The position numbers and the translations under genes are program-made. From the NCBI GenBank assembly GCA_963771005.1, contig CAVYRO010000008.1, positions 434,001-498,000 on the forward strand: DNA of 64,000 bases, read 5' to 3'. Below the pieces are notes generated by a model, which had not been told where the DNA came from, made no database searches, and saw only the letters and a program-made list of their open reading frames with translations. The stretch's first letter is position 1. Each line of letters opens with the position of its first letter. Source of the stretch: DASQZK01 sp963771005 (GTDB taxonomy: Bacteria; Bacteroidota; Bacteroidia; Bacteroidales; GCA-2748055). Of the stretch, positions 1 through 9,239 are shown piece after piece.

Positions 1-951
1 CAAAAAATGGATTTCAGGGGAAAATCACAGGCATCGCTGATCTCCATGGCCGGATGGTATGATATTTTCCTGAAAGCCCAGCTGGAGGATTTTGAGGCTC
101 TCACTAAGAATGGTAACCAGGCGAACAGGCTGATCATAGGCCCGTGGTGTCATGGTGACCAGGCCGAGAAGAATGAATACGGGGGGATAAAGAAAACCGG
201 CAATCCCAGGGCAGTTTTCAAATACGTCAGGAAGGAGCTCAAAGGCAAAAAGAACAAACTAGGGTCTCCCTTCGAGAACACCAAATACAACCTGTTCGTT
301 ATGGAAAGGAATGAGTATGTGGGATCTGACGTCTGGCCGCCGCAAGGAACAGAAATTATCCCATATTTCATCGGACCTGGAGGGTATCTCGGAACCGTCC
401 CTTTCCCGGAACAGGGCAGGCTTCAGTATGACTATTTGCCTGAAGATCCATATCCGAGCCATGGTGGAACCATTCTTGGCTCAGGCGTTGGACCTGCCAA
501 ACAGAATGCAAATACCGGCCGGAATGATCAGCTTATTTTCGAACTGGACGAGCAGCAGGAACCCCTGATCCTTCTCGGTCCCATCTCGGCAGATCTGTGG
601 GTGTCCAGCGACGTCACGTACACGGATTTCATCGTGGGACTGGAGGATGTCTTTCCCGACGGAAAGATCATCAATATCCAGGAAGGCGGTGCACATGTGA
701 AATTTGATGCGGAAATACCTCAGAAAGCCGGAATATCGGTTTGGGCTACCGGTTACCAGGTAAATCCCGGACACAGGTTAAGGGTCATTATTACCTCCAG
801 CTGGTTTCCGCGCTTTAACCGCAACCTGAATAACGGTGAGCCGGTTGCCGGATCAACGAACCCGGTACATGCCAGTCAGGAGATCTCCTTCGGGCCCGGA
901 ACGCCTTCCTGTATAAACCTTCCGGTGTTCCGCTTCTCCGGAAAAAAATAA
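1..951 (+). CDS. CocE/NonD family hydrolase, C-terminal part (5' partial)
   Basis: The reading frame is open from the first base, so the Met at base 7 is internal and the gene begins upstream of the window. The visible part covers the end of the alpha/beta-hydrolase domain and the C-terminal jelly-roll domain of the CocE/NonD (X-Pro dipeptidyl-peptidase-like, S15) family. MAGWYD carries the usual catalytic Asp and IIGPWCHG carries the usual catalytic His; the nucleophilic Ser would lie upstream. The segment from LGPISADLWVSSDVTYTDFIVGL to the end matches the C-terminal domain, including the typical NPGHRLRV and SSWFPRFNRN stretches. Family members hydrolyse esters or amides; the substrate cannot be read from the sequence. 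A DUF998 gene follows after 20 bases on the same strand. Confidence 0.85.
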   Translation, partial: QKMDFRGKSQASLISMAGWYDIFLKAQLEDFEALTKNGNQANRLIIGPWCHGDQAEKNEYGGIKKTGNPRAVFKYVRKELKGKKNKLGSPFENTKYNLFVMERNEYVGSDVWPPQGTEIIPYFIGPGGYLGTVPFPEQGRLQYDYLPEDPYPSHGGTILGSGVGPAKQNANTGRNDQLIFELDEQQEPLILLGPISADLWVSSDVTYTDFIVGLEDVFPDGKIINIQEGGAHVKFDAEIPQKAGISVWATGYQVNPGHRLRVIITSSWFPRFNRNLNNGEPVAGSTNPVHASQEISFGPGTPSCINLPVFRFSGKK

Positions 952-971
952 CCACAACGAGGTACACAAAT

Positions 972-1622
972 ATGCATAGTAAAAGAAAATACTACGCTTC
1001 GGGAGAACCGCTCTCCCCATCTCTGACCTTTCCGGGAATGATGCTCTTTCTTGCCGGCTTTGTCATTTTTATGGGGATAATCACGGGTGAGATCTTCTAC
1101 AGGCTGGATTTCAACAGCCGGGATAATTACATCAGTGAGCTGGCGGCTTCCTTAACGCCGGGTATTCTCCATCCCCAGCCCAGCACAACCATTTTTAATC
1201 TGAGTATGATCGTTTCGGGAATGCTGATCATCCTGGGGGCTATATTTCTTCAGGTGATCGCTAAAAAATTACTGGCGACGCTGCCACTGGTTCTCTACGG
1301 GGCCGGGTTCGCGGGTGTGGGAATTTTCCCGGGAAATATCGTCCCCTGGCACGGGTTATTTGCGATGGTACTATTTATTTCCGGCGGAGTGGCTGCACTG
1401 ACTTCCTTTAAAATTATCCGGTCCCCGTTGTACTACGTCTTTGCATTTCTGGGTGCTGTCTCCCTGGTGATGCTCGTCGCTTACCAGCCATTTGTACCTT
1501 TACTCGGTGTAGGCGGAGCTGAAAGATGGGTGCTGTACCCGGTTGTGTTTTTCCTGACAGGTGCGGGGGGATACCTGGCGGCCTCCGGTAAAAGCAGGTC
1601 TCTTAAGAATACAGAGAGCTGA
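972..1622 (+). CDS. DUF998 family integral membrane protein
   Basis: This 216-residue protein has about six hydrophobic segments (roughly residues 20-42, 75-97, 100-118, 122-145, 150-170 and 180-205). The sequence SRDNYISELAA after the first segment and GIFPGNIVPWHGLFA in the middle are the conserved blocks of DUF998, a family of small inner-membrane proteins without a firmly established function. It follows the CocE-type hydrolase closely on the same strand and may be co-transcribed with it. It converges with the GH116 gene, whose stop lies 24 bases beyond. No catalytic motif is evident. Confidence 0.75.
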   Translation: MHSKRKYYASGEPLSPSLTFPGMMLFLAGFVIFMGIITGEIFYRLDFNSRDNYISELAASLTPGILHPQPSTTIFNLSMIVSGMLIILGAIFLQVIAKKLLATLPLVLYGAGFAGVGIFPGNIVPWHGLFAMVLFISGGVAALTSFKIIRSPLYYVFAFLGAVSLVMLVAYQPFVPLLGVGGAERWVLYPVVFFLTGAGGYLAASGKSRSLKNTES

Positions 1623-1646
1623 AAACCTGGCAATACCTCTTTTGAT

Positions 1647-4157
1647 TCATTCCCGGGACCAGGGCTTTTCGACACCAGAAACGATGACCTTATTCACGGC
1701 TATCTCTCCTGAGGAAATGTGGATAAAAGGCAAACCATTCCTTAGACCGGCACTCCCAAATCCTGTTCCGGTGGACAGGAAAACCGTACAATCACCCATT
1801 TTTGAGTCGAGGTATAGCGTATGTTCCACTGCATCATACCTCATCCCTGTCAGCGCACCGAGCAGGGCATAACTGGACATGGCACGTGCATACCATTGAC
1901 CGTATTCATATTCGCCGAAAGGATTCCTTATCCTTCCATCATACCGTGACCTGCATGTCCTGACAATTTCCAGTCCCTTACCCGTTTCCCCGCTTAACAT
2001 CAAGTGACTTGCAACTTCATACTCAACGCCTGTCCATACCTCATTGCAATAGATGAAAGGAAGAGAAGGTTCATCACCGCCGGGCCAGGTGCACAGTACG
2101 AGACCTCCCTCATTTCCGCCCGCATAAGTGGGCCGGGCGGCGTTGGCATCATCGGCAAGACTTTTTTTGAAATTATTGTCGTACACAGAAACCAGGTGAC
2201 TCAATATCTTCGCTGAGTCAATGACTTCATTAAGTCCGCATACCGAGGCCATCCACATCCCGATCACCCCATCTGAAAGGCATCCTTTCCCATACTGGTA
2301 TTTCGGACCTTGTCTCGTCATCCGTTCTATCTCTTCCGTGATGCCGCTTTTTCTTACCCCGTCGAGAGGGTTTGCCGCCTTCAGGCCCGACCATTTGACC
2401 TCCTGGAAAAAATATTTACCGTTAAAAAGCTTTTCCTCCATTGTGGCCTTGCCTTTCGAGAGTAGCGTCTCATATTTTTCACAGGGCTGCCCTATCGCCC
2501 TGCCCATTTCGAGCATGGCCGTGAGTGCACCCAGGTACATGCTGGTGCACATTCCGTCGGGTCCCCAGAATTCGACATCATAGGTATTATGATGTGGTTC
2601 TTCAAGAACGCCCTTTTCCCGGGGGTCCCAGGTATTTATGCAATAATCCAGGCTTTTCCTGACCAGCGGGAAAAGCCGGGCCATCCACTCCGTATCTCCA
2701 CTTATGCGCCACTCTCTGTAAACTTTCATAATACCCCCAAGCTGCCCGTCGGCTGCGGCATAGAAGGTATGTACAGGCGTCGAAACAGGAAGATTGGTCC
2801 GAAAAGTCTGGTGGCCGTTTTCATCCTGGTTCACCATAAACTCCGTTTCACGCAGACTTCTCTCCAGGCGGGGAAACAAATGGGCAATGGACTGGGCGTA
2901 ATTCCAAACATGAGTGCAGCTTCCATGGCAACTTCCTACGTCATCGCCGCATCCTTCCCATCCCCAAAGGCTGCCATCGTATTGCCTGAGAATGGTGGGA
3001 GATTTGAGTATGGACAGGTTTGCGGCTACAGCTTCAATGACTTCCGGGGGAAGCGTGGATGCGTAGAATGCATCTCTAAACAGTACCGATTTTTTTTTCA
3101 GCAGGTCATAGTCAGATGACCAGTATTCAACAATGTCACCGAGATCACGGAATCTCCTGGAGTACCAGGGTTTATAGAAAGGTGGTGATGGAGGAGTGCC
3201 CTGAACTTCTCCTATGGCCAGCCGGCTTTCCGGGAAATACCAGCAGAAATTCAGCCGTATTGTTTTTTCTCCACCCGGATCAAGATTTACGGGCACATAG
3301 ATCGTTGCACCTGTGGCCCCTCTTTCTACCGGCGGATTTTGTTTTATGGTGCCGTTTTTAATATTTTTCCAAAGCATGGCATGAGCATCGGCCCCCATAG
3401 GGTCACCCCTGAACCAGCAATAATCCACTTTTGCACTATCATCATCGACAAATACCGAGAGACCGGTGCTCCCTTCTACCGTGCTGCCACCGGCTTTTTC
3501 CGTGAGGGTATACCCATTTTTGGTCTGAAGTATCTTTCCGTTGGTTTCCGAGATAAAGTTCCGCGAACTCCAGGAGAAAATGGCTTTTATCTTTCCGGCT
3601 GAGGTATTCTTAATGGTATACTCGATTGCGCCTGCAGGCAGCCCTGAATTATCTTCGTCATCCGGAATAAAGGGACTCCAGCCTGTGACGGTTACATCGA
3701 CGGGCATATCGGCATCTTTAAGCTCTATTTCTGCAAAAGGAAAGCGCGACCTGAACCGGCCGTTTTCGAACCTGGGGAGGCCGTAGCTCCTGCCAATGCC
3801 GCCGATGCCAGTGCCTTCGGCGCCGTAAAATTTCCATTCCGGAACCTGCGCTTCCAGCACTTTTGCCCCATTTTCCACACCCGGTACCGAAATCGCTGCA
3901 AAGGCGAAAGGTTCATTGAAGAGATCCGGTTTATGCCGGAGGGAAACATGTGAAATCGCCCCGGTGCCTTCCAGGCAAAACATACCTGCCCCCAAACCGC
4001 CAACGGGGAAAGCAATCCTGTCGAGAAATTTACCGGAGTACCAGCCGTTGAATGAATGCTCTCCCTCCGGATCATGTCCCGGAATAAATGAGGAAAACAA
4101 CAGAACGAGGCAGAAAATGGCCACGCCTGCAATTGCGGTGATCAAAGGTTTTTTCAT
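1647..4157 (-). CDS. GH116 family glycoside hydrolase (GBA2/bile-acid beta-glucosidase type)
   Basis: This 836-residue protein has an N-terminal hydrophobic signal or anchor (residues 4-24), a beta-sandwich domain (about 40-330; PVGGLGAGMFCLEGTGAISH is the diagnostic start) and an (alpha/alpha)6-barrel (about 360-815). By motif similarity to characterised GH116 enzymes, Glu529 in HNTYDVEFWGP is the candidate nucleophile and Asp629 in CLSDGVIGMW the candidate acid/base. GH116 enzymes remove beta-linked glucose, xylose or N-acetylglucosamine from glycosides, including glucosylceramide. The spacing between the two candidate residues is shorter than I remember for the thermophilic model enzyme, so the acid/base assignment is tentative. 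It is the last gene of the minus-strand glycan locus, 57 bases after a Gfo/Idh gene; that gap contains an imperfect LacI-type operator. Confidence 0.85.
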   Translation of the reverse strand: MKKPLITAIAGVAIFCLVLLFSSFIPGHDPEGEHSFNGWYSGKFLDRIAFPVGGLGAGMFCLEGTGAISHVSLRHKPDLFNEPFAFAAISVPGVENGAKVLEAQVPEWKFYGAEGTGIGGIGRSYGLPRFENGRFRSRFPFAEIELKDADMPVDVTVTGWSPFIPDDEDNSGLPAGAIEYTIKNTSAGKIKAIFSWSSRNFISETNGKILQTKNGYTLTEKAGGSTVEGSTGLSVFVDDDSAKVDYCWFRGDPMGADAHAMLWKNIKNGTIKQNPPVERGATGATIYVPVNLDPGGEKTIRLNFCWYFPESRLAIGEVQGTPPSPPFYKPWYSRRFRDLGDIVEYWSSDYDLLKKKSVLFRDAFYASTLPPEVIEAVAANLSILKSPTILRQYDGSLWGWEGCGDDVGSCHGSCTHVWNYAQSIAHLFPRLERSLRETEFMVNQDENGHQTFRTNLPVSTPVHTFYAAADGQLGGIMKVYREWRISGDTEWMARLFPLVRKSLDYCINTWDPREKGVLEEPHHNTYDVEFWGPDGMCTSMYLGALTAMLEMGRAIGQPCEKYETLLSKGKATMEEKLFNGKYFFQEVKWSGLKAANPLDGVRKSGITEEIERMTRQGPKYQYGKGCLSDGVIGMWMASVCGLNEVIDSAKILSHLVSVYDNNFKKSLADDANAARPTYAGGNEGGLVLCTWPGGDEPSLPFIYCNEVWTGVEYEVASHLMLSGETGKGLEIVRTCRSRYDGRIRNPFGEYEYGQWYARAMSSYALLGALTGMRYDAVEHTLYLDSKMGDCTVFLSTGTGFGSAGLRNGLPFIHISSGEIAVNKVIVSGVEKPWSRE

Positions 4158-4187
4158 GGTCCCGGGTTTTTGAGCTACTCCGTTACA

Positions 4188-4199
4188 TTAAACGGTTAC
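4188..4199. promoter_or_regulatory. Imperfect LacI-type operator before the GH116 gene
   Basis: TTAAACGGTTAC lies about 30 bases upstream of the GH116 start, in the 57-base gap after the Gfo/Idh gene. It resembles the stronger operators at 19291-19305 and 22804-22815 (core TTAAACGTTT) but the right arm differs. It could let the local LacI protein regulate GH116 separately. The match is weak enough to be chance. Confidence 0.35.
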
Positions 4200-4214
4200 A
4201 TTGGAAAACAGGAT

Positions 4215-5708
4215 CTAAGCCATGGCAGGCAGGTTCCAGCCTTCGCGGTACGAATGCTTTATATATTCCTGTGCGCAGGCGAGAGCATTGACGGTGCTGT
4301 ACTTTTTATCGAAGGTGGGATGTCCGTCCGTTACATTGAAATCATCGGAAAGCATGATCTTCAGTTCCTCTGTTTCGGAAATATTTGTAAACTTCATATT
4401 CTCCCCATCCCATTTCAGCGCTTTGTTCAATCCCTGCAGTCGGACAGCAAGCACGCCGAGCATAACCATTTCATTGAAAGGGCCGGAATAGGCAAAATTT
4501 GATGATGCTTCCAGCCTGTTTTCCGGCGATTCTTTGCAGGCACGGATCCATTCCTTTTCGTGGGGTCCGTCGGCGTAAAATACGTCACCGCCGGGGATCC
4601 GTCTCAGGTAGGGCTTGACCTCCGGGATACGCCCGGAAAGCAGGCGGCTGTTATAACCCCCGCAACCGCACATTAACGTATCTTTTGAACCGATGAAGAG
4701 GCATCCCCCGAGACCGTCAGCCATTAGGTTCTCGCCCTCGGGCAGCAGGTCGGTGAGGTTAGGCAATAACCCGCCGTCGTACCAATGGACTTTCACCGGA
4801 GGCATGACAAGTCCGGGCATGTTGTCACGCGCCGGGAAGGAGAACTCCACGGTTTCCGCCTGGGGAGCCGACTCGGTATTTATGCTGGTAGAACTCCCGC
4901 GTACTTTATCGGGGTGAGTCAGCTTCAGAGCCCGGTAAACGGGGTCGAGCACATGGCAGGCCATGTCACCGAAGGCTCCTGTACCAAAATCCCACCATCC
5001 GCGCCAGTTCCATGGGGTATAGATTTCGTTGTAGGGTCGCGCCGGTGCAGGGCCGATAAACAGGTCCCAGCTCAGGCTCTCCGGCACCTTCATGCTCGTT
5101 TTCGGCCGCTCAATACCCTGCGGCCAGATAGGACGATCGGTCCAGGCATGAACTTCCCTGATCTCACCGATCTCATTGTTCCATATCCATTCACAGAGCT
5201 GACGGACACCGTCGCCCGAATTTCCCTGGTTCCCCATTTGTGTTGCCACTTTGTACCTGGCTGTCAGCCGGGTCAGCAACCTGGATTCGTAAACGGAATG
5301 GGTCAGGGGTTTCTGGCAATATACGTGTTTGCCAAGTGAGATGGCCGTGGCTGCTATACCTGCATGGCTATGATCAGCCGTGGCTATCATAACCCCGTCG
5401 ATGGAGTCGCCGAGTTCGTCAAACATCCTGCGCCAGTCCCGGTACTTCTTAGCCCCTGGAAATTCATTGAAACAATTTGCAGCATATTTCCAATCCACAT
5501 CGCATAATCCGACGATATTTTCTGATGTCATCCCCCTGAGATTGACATGACCTTTTCCCCCGATCCCGATCCCGGCAATATTCAGTTTGTCACCCGGAGC
5601 CTTTCGACCGGGCCGGCTGATGATACCTGAGGGAAGGATGGTGATCCCGGCAGACAGGAGTCCTGCTTTTTTGATGAACCCGCGCCGTGAATTATCTGTT
5701 GTTTTCAT
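4215..5708 (-). CDS. Tat-exported Gfo/Idh/MocA family oxidoreductase
   Basis: The protein has 497 residues. The N-terminus carries a Tat-type signal (SRRGFIKKAG followed by a hydrophobic stretch). The Rossmann start is IAGIGIGGKGHVNLRG (about residue 45), and CQKPLTHSVYESR (about 130-145) is the conserved K-P segment of the nicotinamide-binding domain. A C-terminal substrate domain follows. Such secreted Gfo/Idh proteins are thought to use a tightly bound NAD(P) to oxidise or epimerise sugars; many act at C3 of glycosides. A DUF1080 lipoprotein lies directly upstream with a 21-base gap and a GH116 enzyme downstream, so the gene is very likely in the glycan operon. The exact sugar substrate cannot be inferred. 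Confidence 0.85.
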   Translation of the reverse strand: MKTTDNSRRGFIKKAGLLSAGITILPSGIISRPGRKAPGDKLNIAGIGIGGKGHVNLRGMTSENIVGLCDVDWKYAANCFNEFPGAKKYRDWRRMFDELGDSIDGVMIATADHSHAGIAATAISLGKHVYCQKPLTHSVYESRLLTRLTARYKVATQMGNQGNSGDGVRQLCEWIWNNEIGEIREVHAWTDRPIWPQGIERPKTSMKVPESLSWDLFIGPAPARPYNEIYTPWNWRGWWDFGTGAFGDMACHVLDPVYRALKLTHPDKVRGSSTSINTESAPQAETVEFSFPARDNMPGLVMPPVKVHWYDGGLLPNLTDLLPEGENLMADGLGGCLFIGSKDTLMCGCGGYNSRLLSGRIPEVKPYLRRIPGGDVFYADGPHEKEWIRACKESPENRLEASSNFAYSGPFNEMVMLGVLAVRLQGLNKALKWDGENMKFTNISETEELKIMLSDDFNVTDGHPTFDKKYSTVNALACAQEYIKHSYREGWNLPAMA

Positions 5709-5729
5709 AATTTCCGTTGATTAAGGTGA

Positions 5730-6491
5730 TTAAATTTCCTTAAGCTTTATGGAACGGTACCAGACTTTGGTTCCATGGTTCTGGAGCGAAATGTAACCGT
5801 CATCAAATTTGCCCCAATCGGGGAAATCGACCCATTTTCCACTGTTCCGTAATTTGTTCCATTCGTCCGAATGCTTCTCATAACTAACTACCACTTCACC
5901 GTTCAGCATCTGGGTAACGCTATTGCCTTTCACGACCAGGAGCAGGTCGTTCCATTCCCCAACAGGTCGGTAGGGCCTGGCCAGAGGCGGATACATGGCA
6001 TAGTTTGCGCCGTTGATCTGCCAGTCTTCCAGCGGATCAGGCCAGTTTTCATGGTCAATCACCTGGAATTCCGGACCGGTTTCGTAGGGATACTTATATT
6101 TCGGGTCTTCTTCAACCTGGAAGATGATCCCGCTGTTGGCTCCCGGAGTCAGCATATACTCCAGGCTGAGGGCGAAATCCCGGTACTTCCTGTTAGTGAT
6201 GATATCCTGGTCCTCGCTACCGCCCTGGCTGTTCATAGTTAAGGCGCCATTTTCGACAGCCCAGCAATCGGGGAATATTTTCATGTTGTACCCGTGCCAG
6301 CCATCGGCGGTTTTACCGTTAAAAAGCAGCTCCCATCCATTTTTCTTCTCTGCTGCCGTCAGGGAATCTGGAGTTGATTCCCATGAGATTTCCCGGTAAA
6401 GCGCCTGTGCTCTCTGTGAGGGGGTTTTACTGCAGGAAAATAGGAGAAGGGCCATTATGACGGGCAGAATTCGGATAAGGATTTTTTTCAT
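5730..6491 (-). CDS. DUF1080 (3-keto-disaccharide hydrolase type) lipoprotein
   Basis: The protein has 253 residues. The lipobox LLLFSC puts the acylated Cys at about residue 20, implying export and lipid anchoring. The rest is a concanavalin-like jelly-roll of the DUF1080 family: NGWELLFNGKTADGWHGYN, then LEYMLTPGANSGIIFQVEE, then PVGEWNDLLLVVKGN, are the conserved blocks. Members cleave glycosides that have first been oxidised to 3-keto sugars, which fits the two Gfo/Idh genes on either side. The reading order here is Gfo/Idh (GH109-like), DUF1080, Gfo/Idh. The assignment to the family is firm; the natural substrate is inferred only from neighbours. Confidence 0.85.
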   Translation of the reverse strand: MKKILIRILPVIMALLLFSCSKTPSQRAQALYREISWESTPDSLTAAEKKNGWELLFNGKTADGWHGYNMKIFPDCWAVENGALTMNSQGGSEDQDIITNRKYRDFALSLEYMLTPGANSGIIFQVEEDPKYKYPYETGPEFQVIDHENWPDPLEDWQINGANYAMYPPLARPYRPVGEWNDLLLVVKGNSVTQMLNGEVVVSYEKHSDEWNKLRNSGKWVDFPDWGKFDDGYISLQNHGTKVWYRSIKLKEI

Positions 6492-6546
6492 GCTGGTAGA
6501 TTTTTTGATGGTCTAATTTAACAAATTTTTTCGGTAGTCCGCCTGT

Positions 6547-8016
6547 TTAAATGGATAGCTGATTTTTGGATCGATCCGTTTTTTGCCTCATTACGGTATT
6601 GCCGCCTACGGAAAGAGAGTTATCCACAGGAGCGTTGGACTTATAGGAAGAACACGTGAAATCAGGGACTTGTATAGAGGCCGACCGGTTTGCAACCGAC
6701 CATTCTGTGAGCGGTGCAATGCTGCTCCACAACGCTGCATCGTAAACATCCTCATCAAGGGGGAGACCGTTGCGCAGGCAGTCGATGAGCCGCCAGTCCA
6801 TGATAAAATCCATTCCCCCATGGCCGCCGATTTTCTTTGCCATTTCCCCTACGCGTTTTACAATTTCAGGTGTATACTGTTCCTCGATCTCTTCCATCTT
6901 TTTATCATCAAACCATTCGTGACTCTGTGAAATCTTCCCGGGTTCCGGCCATTTCTGCGCGACACCTTTAGATCCGCTGAGCAGATGAATGCGTGAGTAC
7001 GGGCGGGGGGAGCTTACATCATGTTGTATCATGATCGTTTTGCCTTTTTCCGTGCGTACCATGGTCGTATTCATATTCCCACGGTAGCCATTCGTAACAA
7101 ATTCATCGTAAAAATGATCCTCCTGTGAGAGACTAAGAGCCCTCCCGGCCATATTTACATCAATGGTAGACATCGAGGTGAGGTAATCCATCCGGTCGCC
7201 CCGGTTGATATTCAATACCTGGCAGACAGGGCCCAGGCCATGTGTGGGATAAAGATTTCCGTTCCTGTGCTGATTCTGCTTCAGCCGCCACATATCCGTA
7301 TATCCGTTTTTGCTGAAGTTCAGTTCCAGCAGGTTGTGAAGATAGGCTGCCTCAACATGAGAGATCTCACCGAAAAATCCCTGCCTGGCCATATTCAACG
7401 TCATTAATTCGAAGAAATCATAACAGCAATTTTCAAGCATCATGCAATGTTTCTTTGTTTTTTCCGAAGTCTCGACCAGCTGCCAGCATTCTTCCAGGGT
7501 GATAGCAGCCGGCACTTCCGTGGCAGCGTGCTTACCATGTTCCATGGCAAAAACGGCCATAGGGGTATGCAGGTACCAGGGAGTACAGATATATACCAGG
7601 TCGAGGTCGTCCCTGGCAGCCAGTTCTTTCCATGCCTCATCACTTCCCGAATAGGACTCTGCCCGGGGCAATCCCGAACCGGTTAGGATCTTCTGAGCCT
7701 TTTCCACCCTCTCCGGCCGGGAATCACAAAGCGCCCTGATCTCAACATTTTCGATGTTTGTCATTCGCTCGACGGCACCTGGTCCTCTCATTCCAAGTCC
7801 GATGATCCCGATCCGGACTGTATCGATCTTTGGTGCTGCATAACCACTCATGTTGAAACGTTGAGAGTGGACCATTCCTGCTGCCTTCTCAATATGGGCC
7901 AGGGATGAAACCTGCCCTTTTTTCTCATCGCCGATACAGGAGGAAAGACCTCCCGAAAACAGGGCGGCGCTCGCCGCACCGGTTATTTTAAGAAAATTTC
8001 GCCGGTTTGATTTCAT
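6547..8016 (-). CDS. GH109-like Gfo/Idh/MocA protein (alpha-N-acetylgalactosaminidase type)
   Basis: The protein has 489 residues with an N-terminal Tat-type signal (NRRNFLKITGAASAALFSGG). The Rossmann motif GIIGLGMRGPG (about residues 70-80) is followed by ATEVPAAITLEECW (about 165-178). NGNLYPTHGLGPVCQVLNIN (about 254-273) is a signature of GH109, a glycosidase family that uses bound NAD and a redox-assisted elimination to remove alpha-linked N-acetylgalactosamine. A role on another hexosaminide or glycoside is possible, since specificity within the family is narrow and not readable here. It sits between the DUF5009 and DUF1080 genes in the minus-strand operon. Confidence 0.8.
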   Translation of the reverse strand: MKSNRRNFLKITGAASAALFSGGLSSCIGDEKKGQVSSLAHIEKAAGMVHSQRFNMSGYAAPKIDTVRIGIIGLGMRGPGAVERMTNIENVEIRALCDSRPERVEKAQKILTGSGLPRAESYSGSDEAWKELAARDDLDLVYICTPWYLHTPMAVFAMEHGKHAATEVPAAITLEECWQLVETSEKTKKHCMMLENCCYDFFELMTLNMARQGFFGEISHVEAAYLHNLLELNFSKNGYTDMWRLKQNQHRNGNLYPTHGLGPVCQVLNINRGDRMDYLTSMSTIDVNMAGRALSLSQEDHFYDEFVTNGYRGNMNTTMVRTEKGKTIMIQHDVSSPRPYSRIHLLSGSKGVAQKWPEPGKISQSHEWFDDKKMEEIEEQYTPEIVKRVGEMAKKIGGHGGMDFIMDWRLIDCLRNGLPLDEDVYDAALWSSIAPLTEWSVANRSASIQVPDFTCSSYKSNAPVDNSLSVGGNTVMRQKTDRSKNQLSI

Positions 8017-8044
8017 GGGATTGGAGATTTAAATAAATGAATAA

Positions 8045-9202
8045 TCAGATTTTTATGAAGGTTTTATTTTTATACATATACCACATGATGAAATACAGGA
8101 TCAGGAATCCGCCCGCATACTTCAACGGGCCGGTCCACTCTCCGATCCAGGGGTTGAGCCCGTTAAGAAAGGTTTCTGCCATGCCTGTGAAATTTTTCTC
8201 AAAGAGGTGCCAGGCCACATAGCCGAATATTGCGTTAGATCCCAGGATGATCAGCCAGCGGGTCCCTCTTCTAAAACCCCATACATCGATGACGAGGTAA
8301 AAGAGGGCAAGCATCAGCACACAAATGCCTCCGGCGAAGAGGACAAACGAGCTGGTCCAAATCTTCTTGATTATGGGGTGCCATATCCCTATGAGCAATC
8401 CAAGGGCAATAAGGCATATCCCGAAAATCACATAGTTCTGCAGTTTCCGGTATTTACCCGCAGACGATTGCATCATATAGCCCGAAAAGACGCCCAGCAT
8501 GACCGATGCCCCGAAATTCACTGTGGAAAGGATCCATGTGTATGTGCCCCAGCCGATAAAACGGCCCATGACCAGTTTCTCGATATGCATGGCAACATTG
8601 CCATCGGGATCATAGGCATGCAGGGTTGTTCCGTTCACCGGAACGAGCGCAGTGATGGCCCAATATAATGCCAGAAGACCGATGGTGGCTGCCACCTGGT
8701 ATATCACCGGGAGATAAAGGATAAAGACAGCGGCGATGAGGTAACCTCCGGCGATGGCCTGAAGGGTATTCGTGTAGAAATGAATACGGTTGATATCATA
8801 GCTCAGGAGATTGCCCTGAACAGCCATTCCAAGTATCCATAGGATAAGTACCCTTTTGATGGTATGATTCCAAAGCTGCCTGTCCTGCGCTCCCGTTGCC
8901 AGTCTTTTACGGTAGGAATATACCATTGACGCTCCTACCATAAAGAGGAAAAGCGGCATGATAATGTCATAGAAATGGAATCCAAACCACTCCACATGGT
9001 CCATCTGAGCCTTTATAAAACCGGATAGCCTGCTATGGAAGACATTATCGAGGGCTTTGAAGGCCAGGTCTCCACCCATGATCCAGAACATGTCAAAACC
9101 CCGCAATGCATCCAGCGACACCACTCTTTCCCCTGACAGCAAGGTTTTATTTCGTACCCCGAATACATCCAGCTCCGTCAAATAATTTGTTATCGCGGCC
9201 AT
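8045..9202 (-). CDS. DUF5009 / heparan-alpha-glucosaminide N-acetyltransferase-like membrane protein
   Basis: The protein has 385 residues and about ten membrane segments. The N-terminal block VVSLDALRGFDMFWIMGGD (about 27-45), the EWFGFHFYDIIMPLFLFMVG segment (about 70-90) and the Trp/His-rich C-terminal helices are those of the DUF5009/DUF1624 acyltransferase group. Relatives transfer acetyl groups across membranes to amino sugars. Its place inside a glycan locus suggests modification or scavenging of an acetylated sugar, but no substrate can be named. It lies 37 bases after the GH172 gene and 28 bases before the GH109-like gene, as expected for one operon. Confidence 0.75.
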   Translation of the reverse strand: MAAITNYLTELDVFGVRNKTLLSGERVVSLDALRGFDMFWIMGGDLAFKALDNVFHSRLSGFIKAQMDHVEWFGFHFYDIIMPLFLFMVGASMVYSYRKRLATGAQDRQLWNHTIKRVLILWILGMAVQGNLLSYDINRIHFYTNTLQAIAGGYLIAAVFILYLPVIYQVAATIGLLALYWAITALVPVNGTTLHAYDPDGNVAMHIEKLVMGRFIGWGTYTWILSTVNFGASVMLGVFSGYMMQSSAGKYRKLQNYVIFGICLIALGLLIGIWHPIIKKIWTSSFVLFAGGICVLMLALFYLVIDVWGFRRGTRWLIILGSNAIFGYVAWHLFEKNFTGMAETFLNGLNPWIGEWTGPLKYAGGFLILYFIMWYMYKNKTFIKI

Positions 9203-9239
9203 ATACAGAAGTTGGTTTTATCTTGTTTAGTTTCGTACT

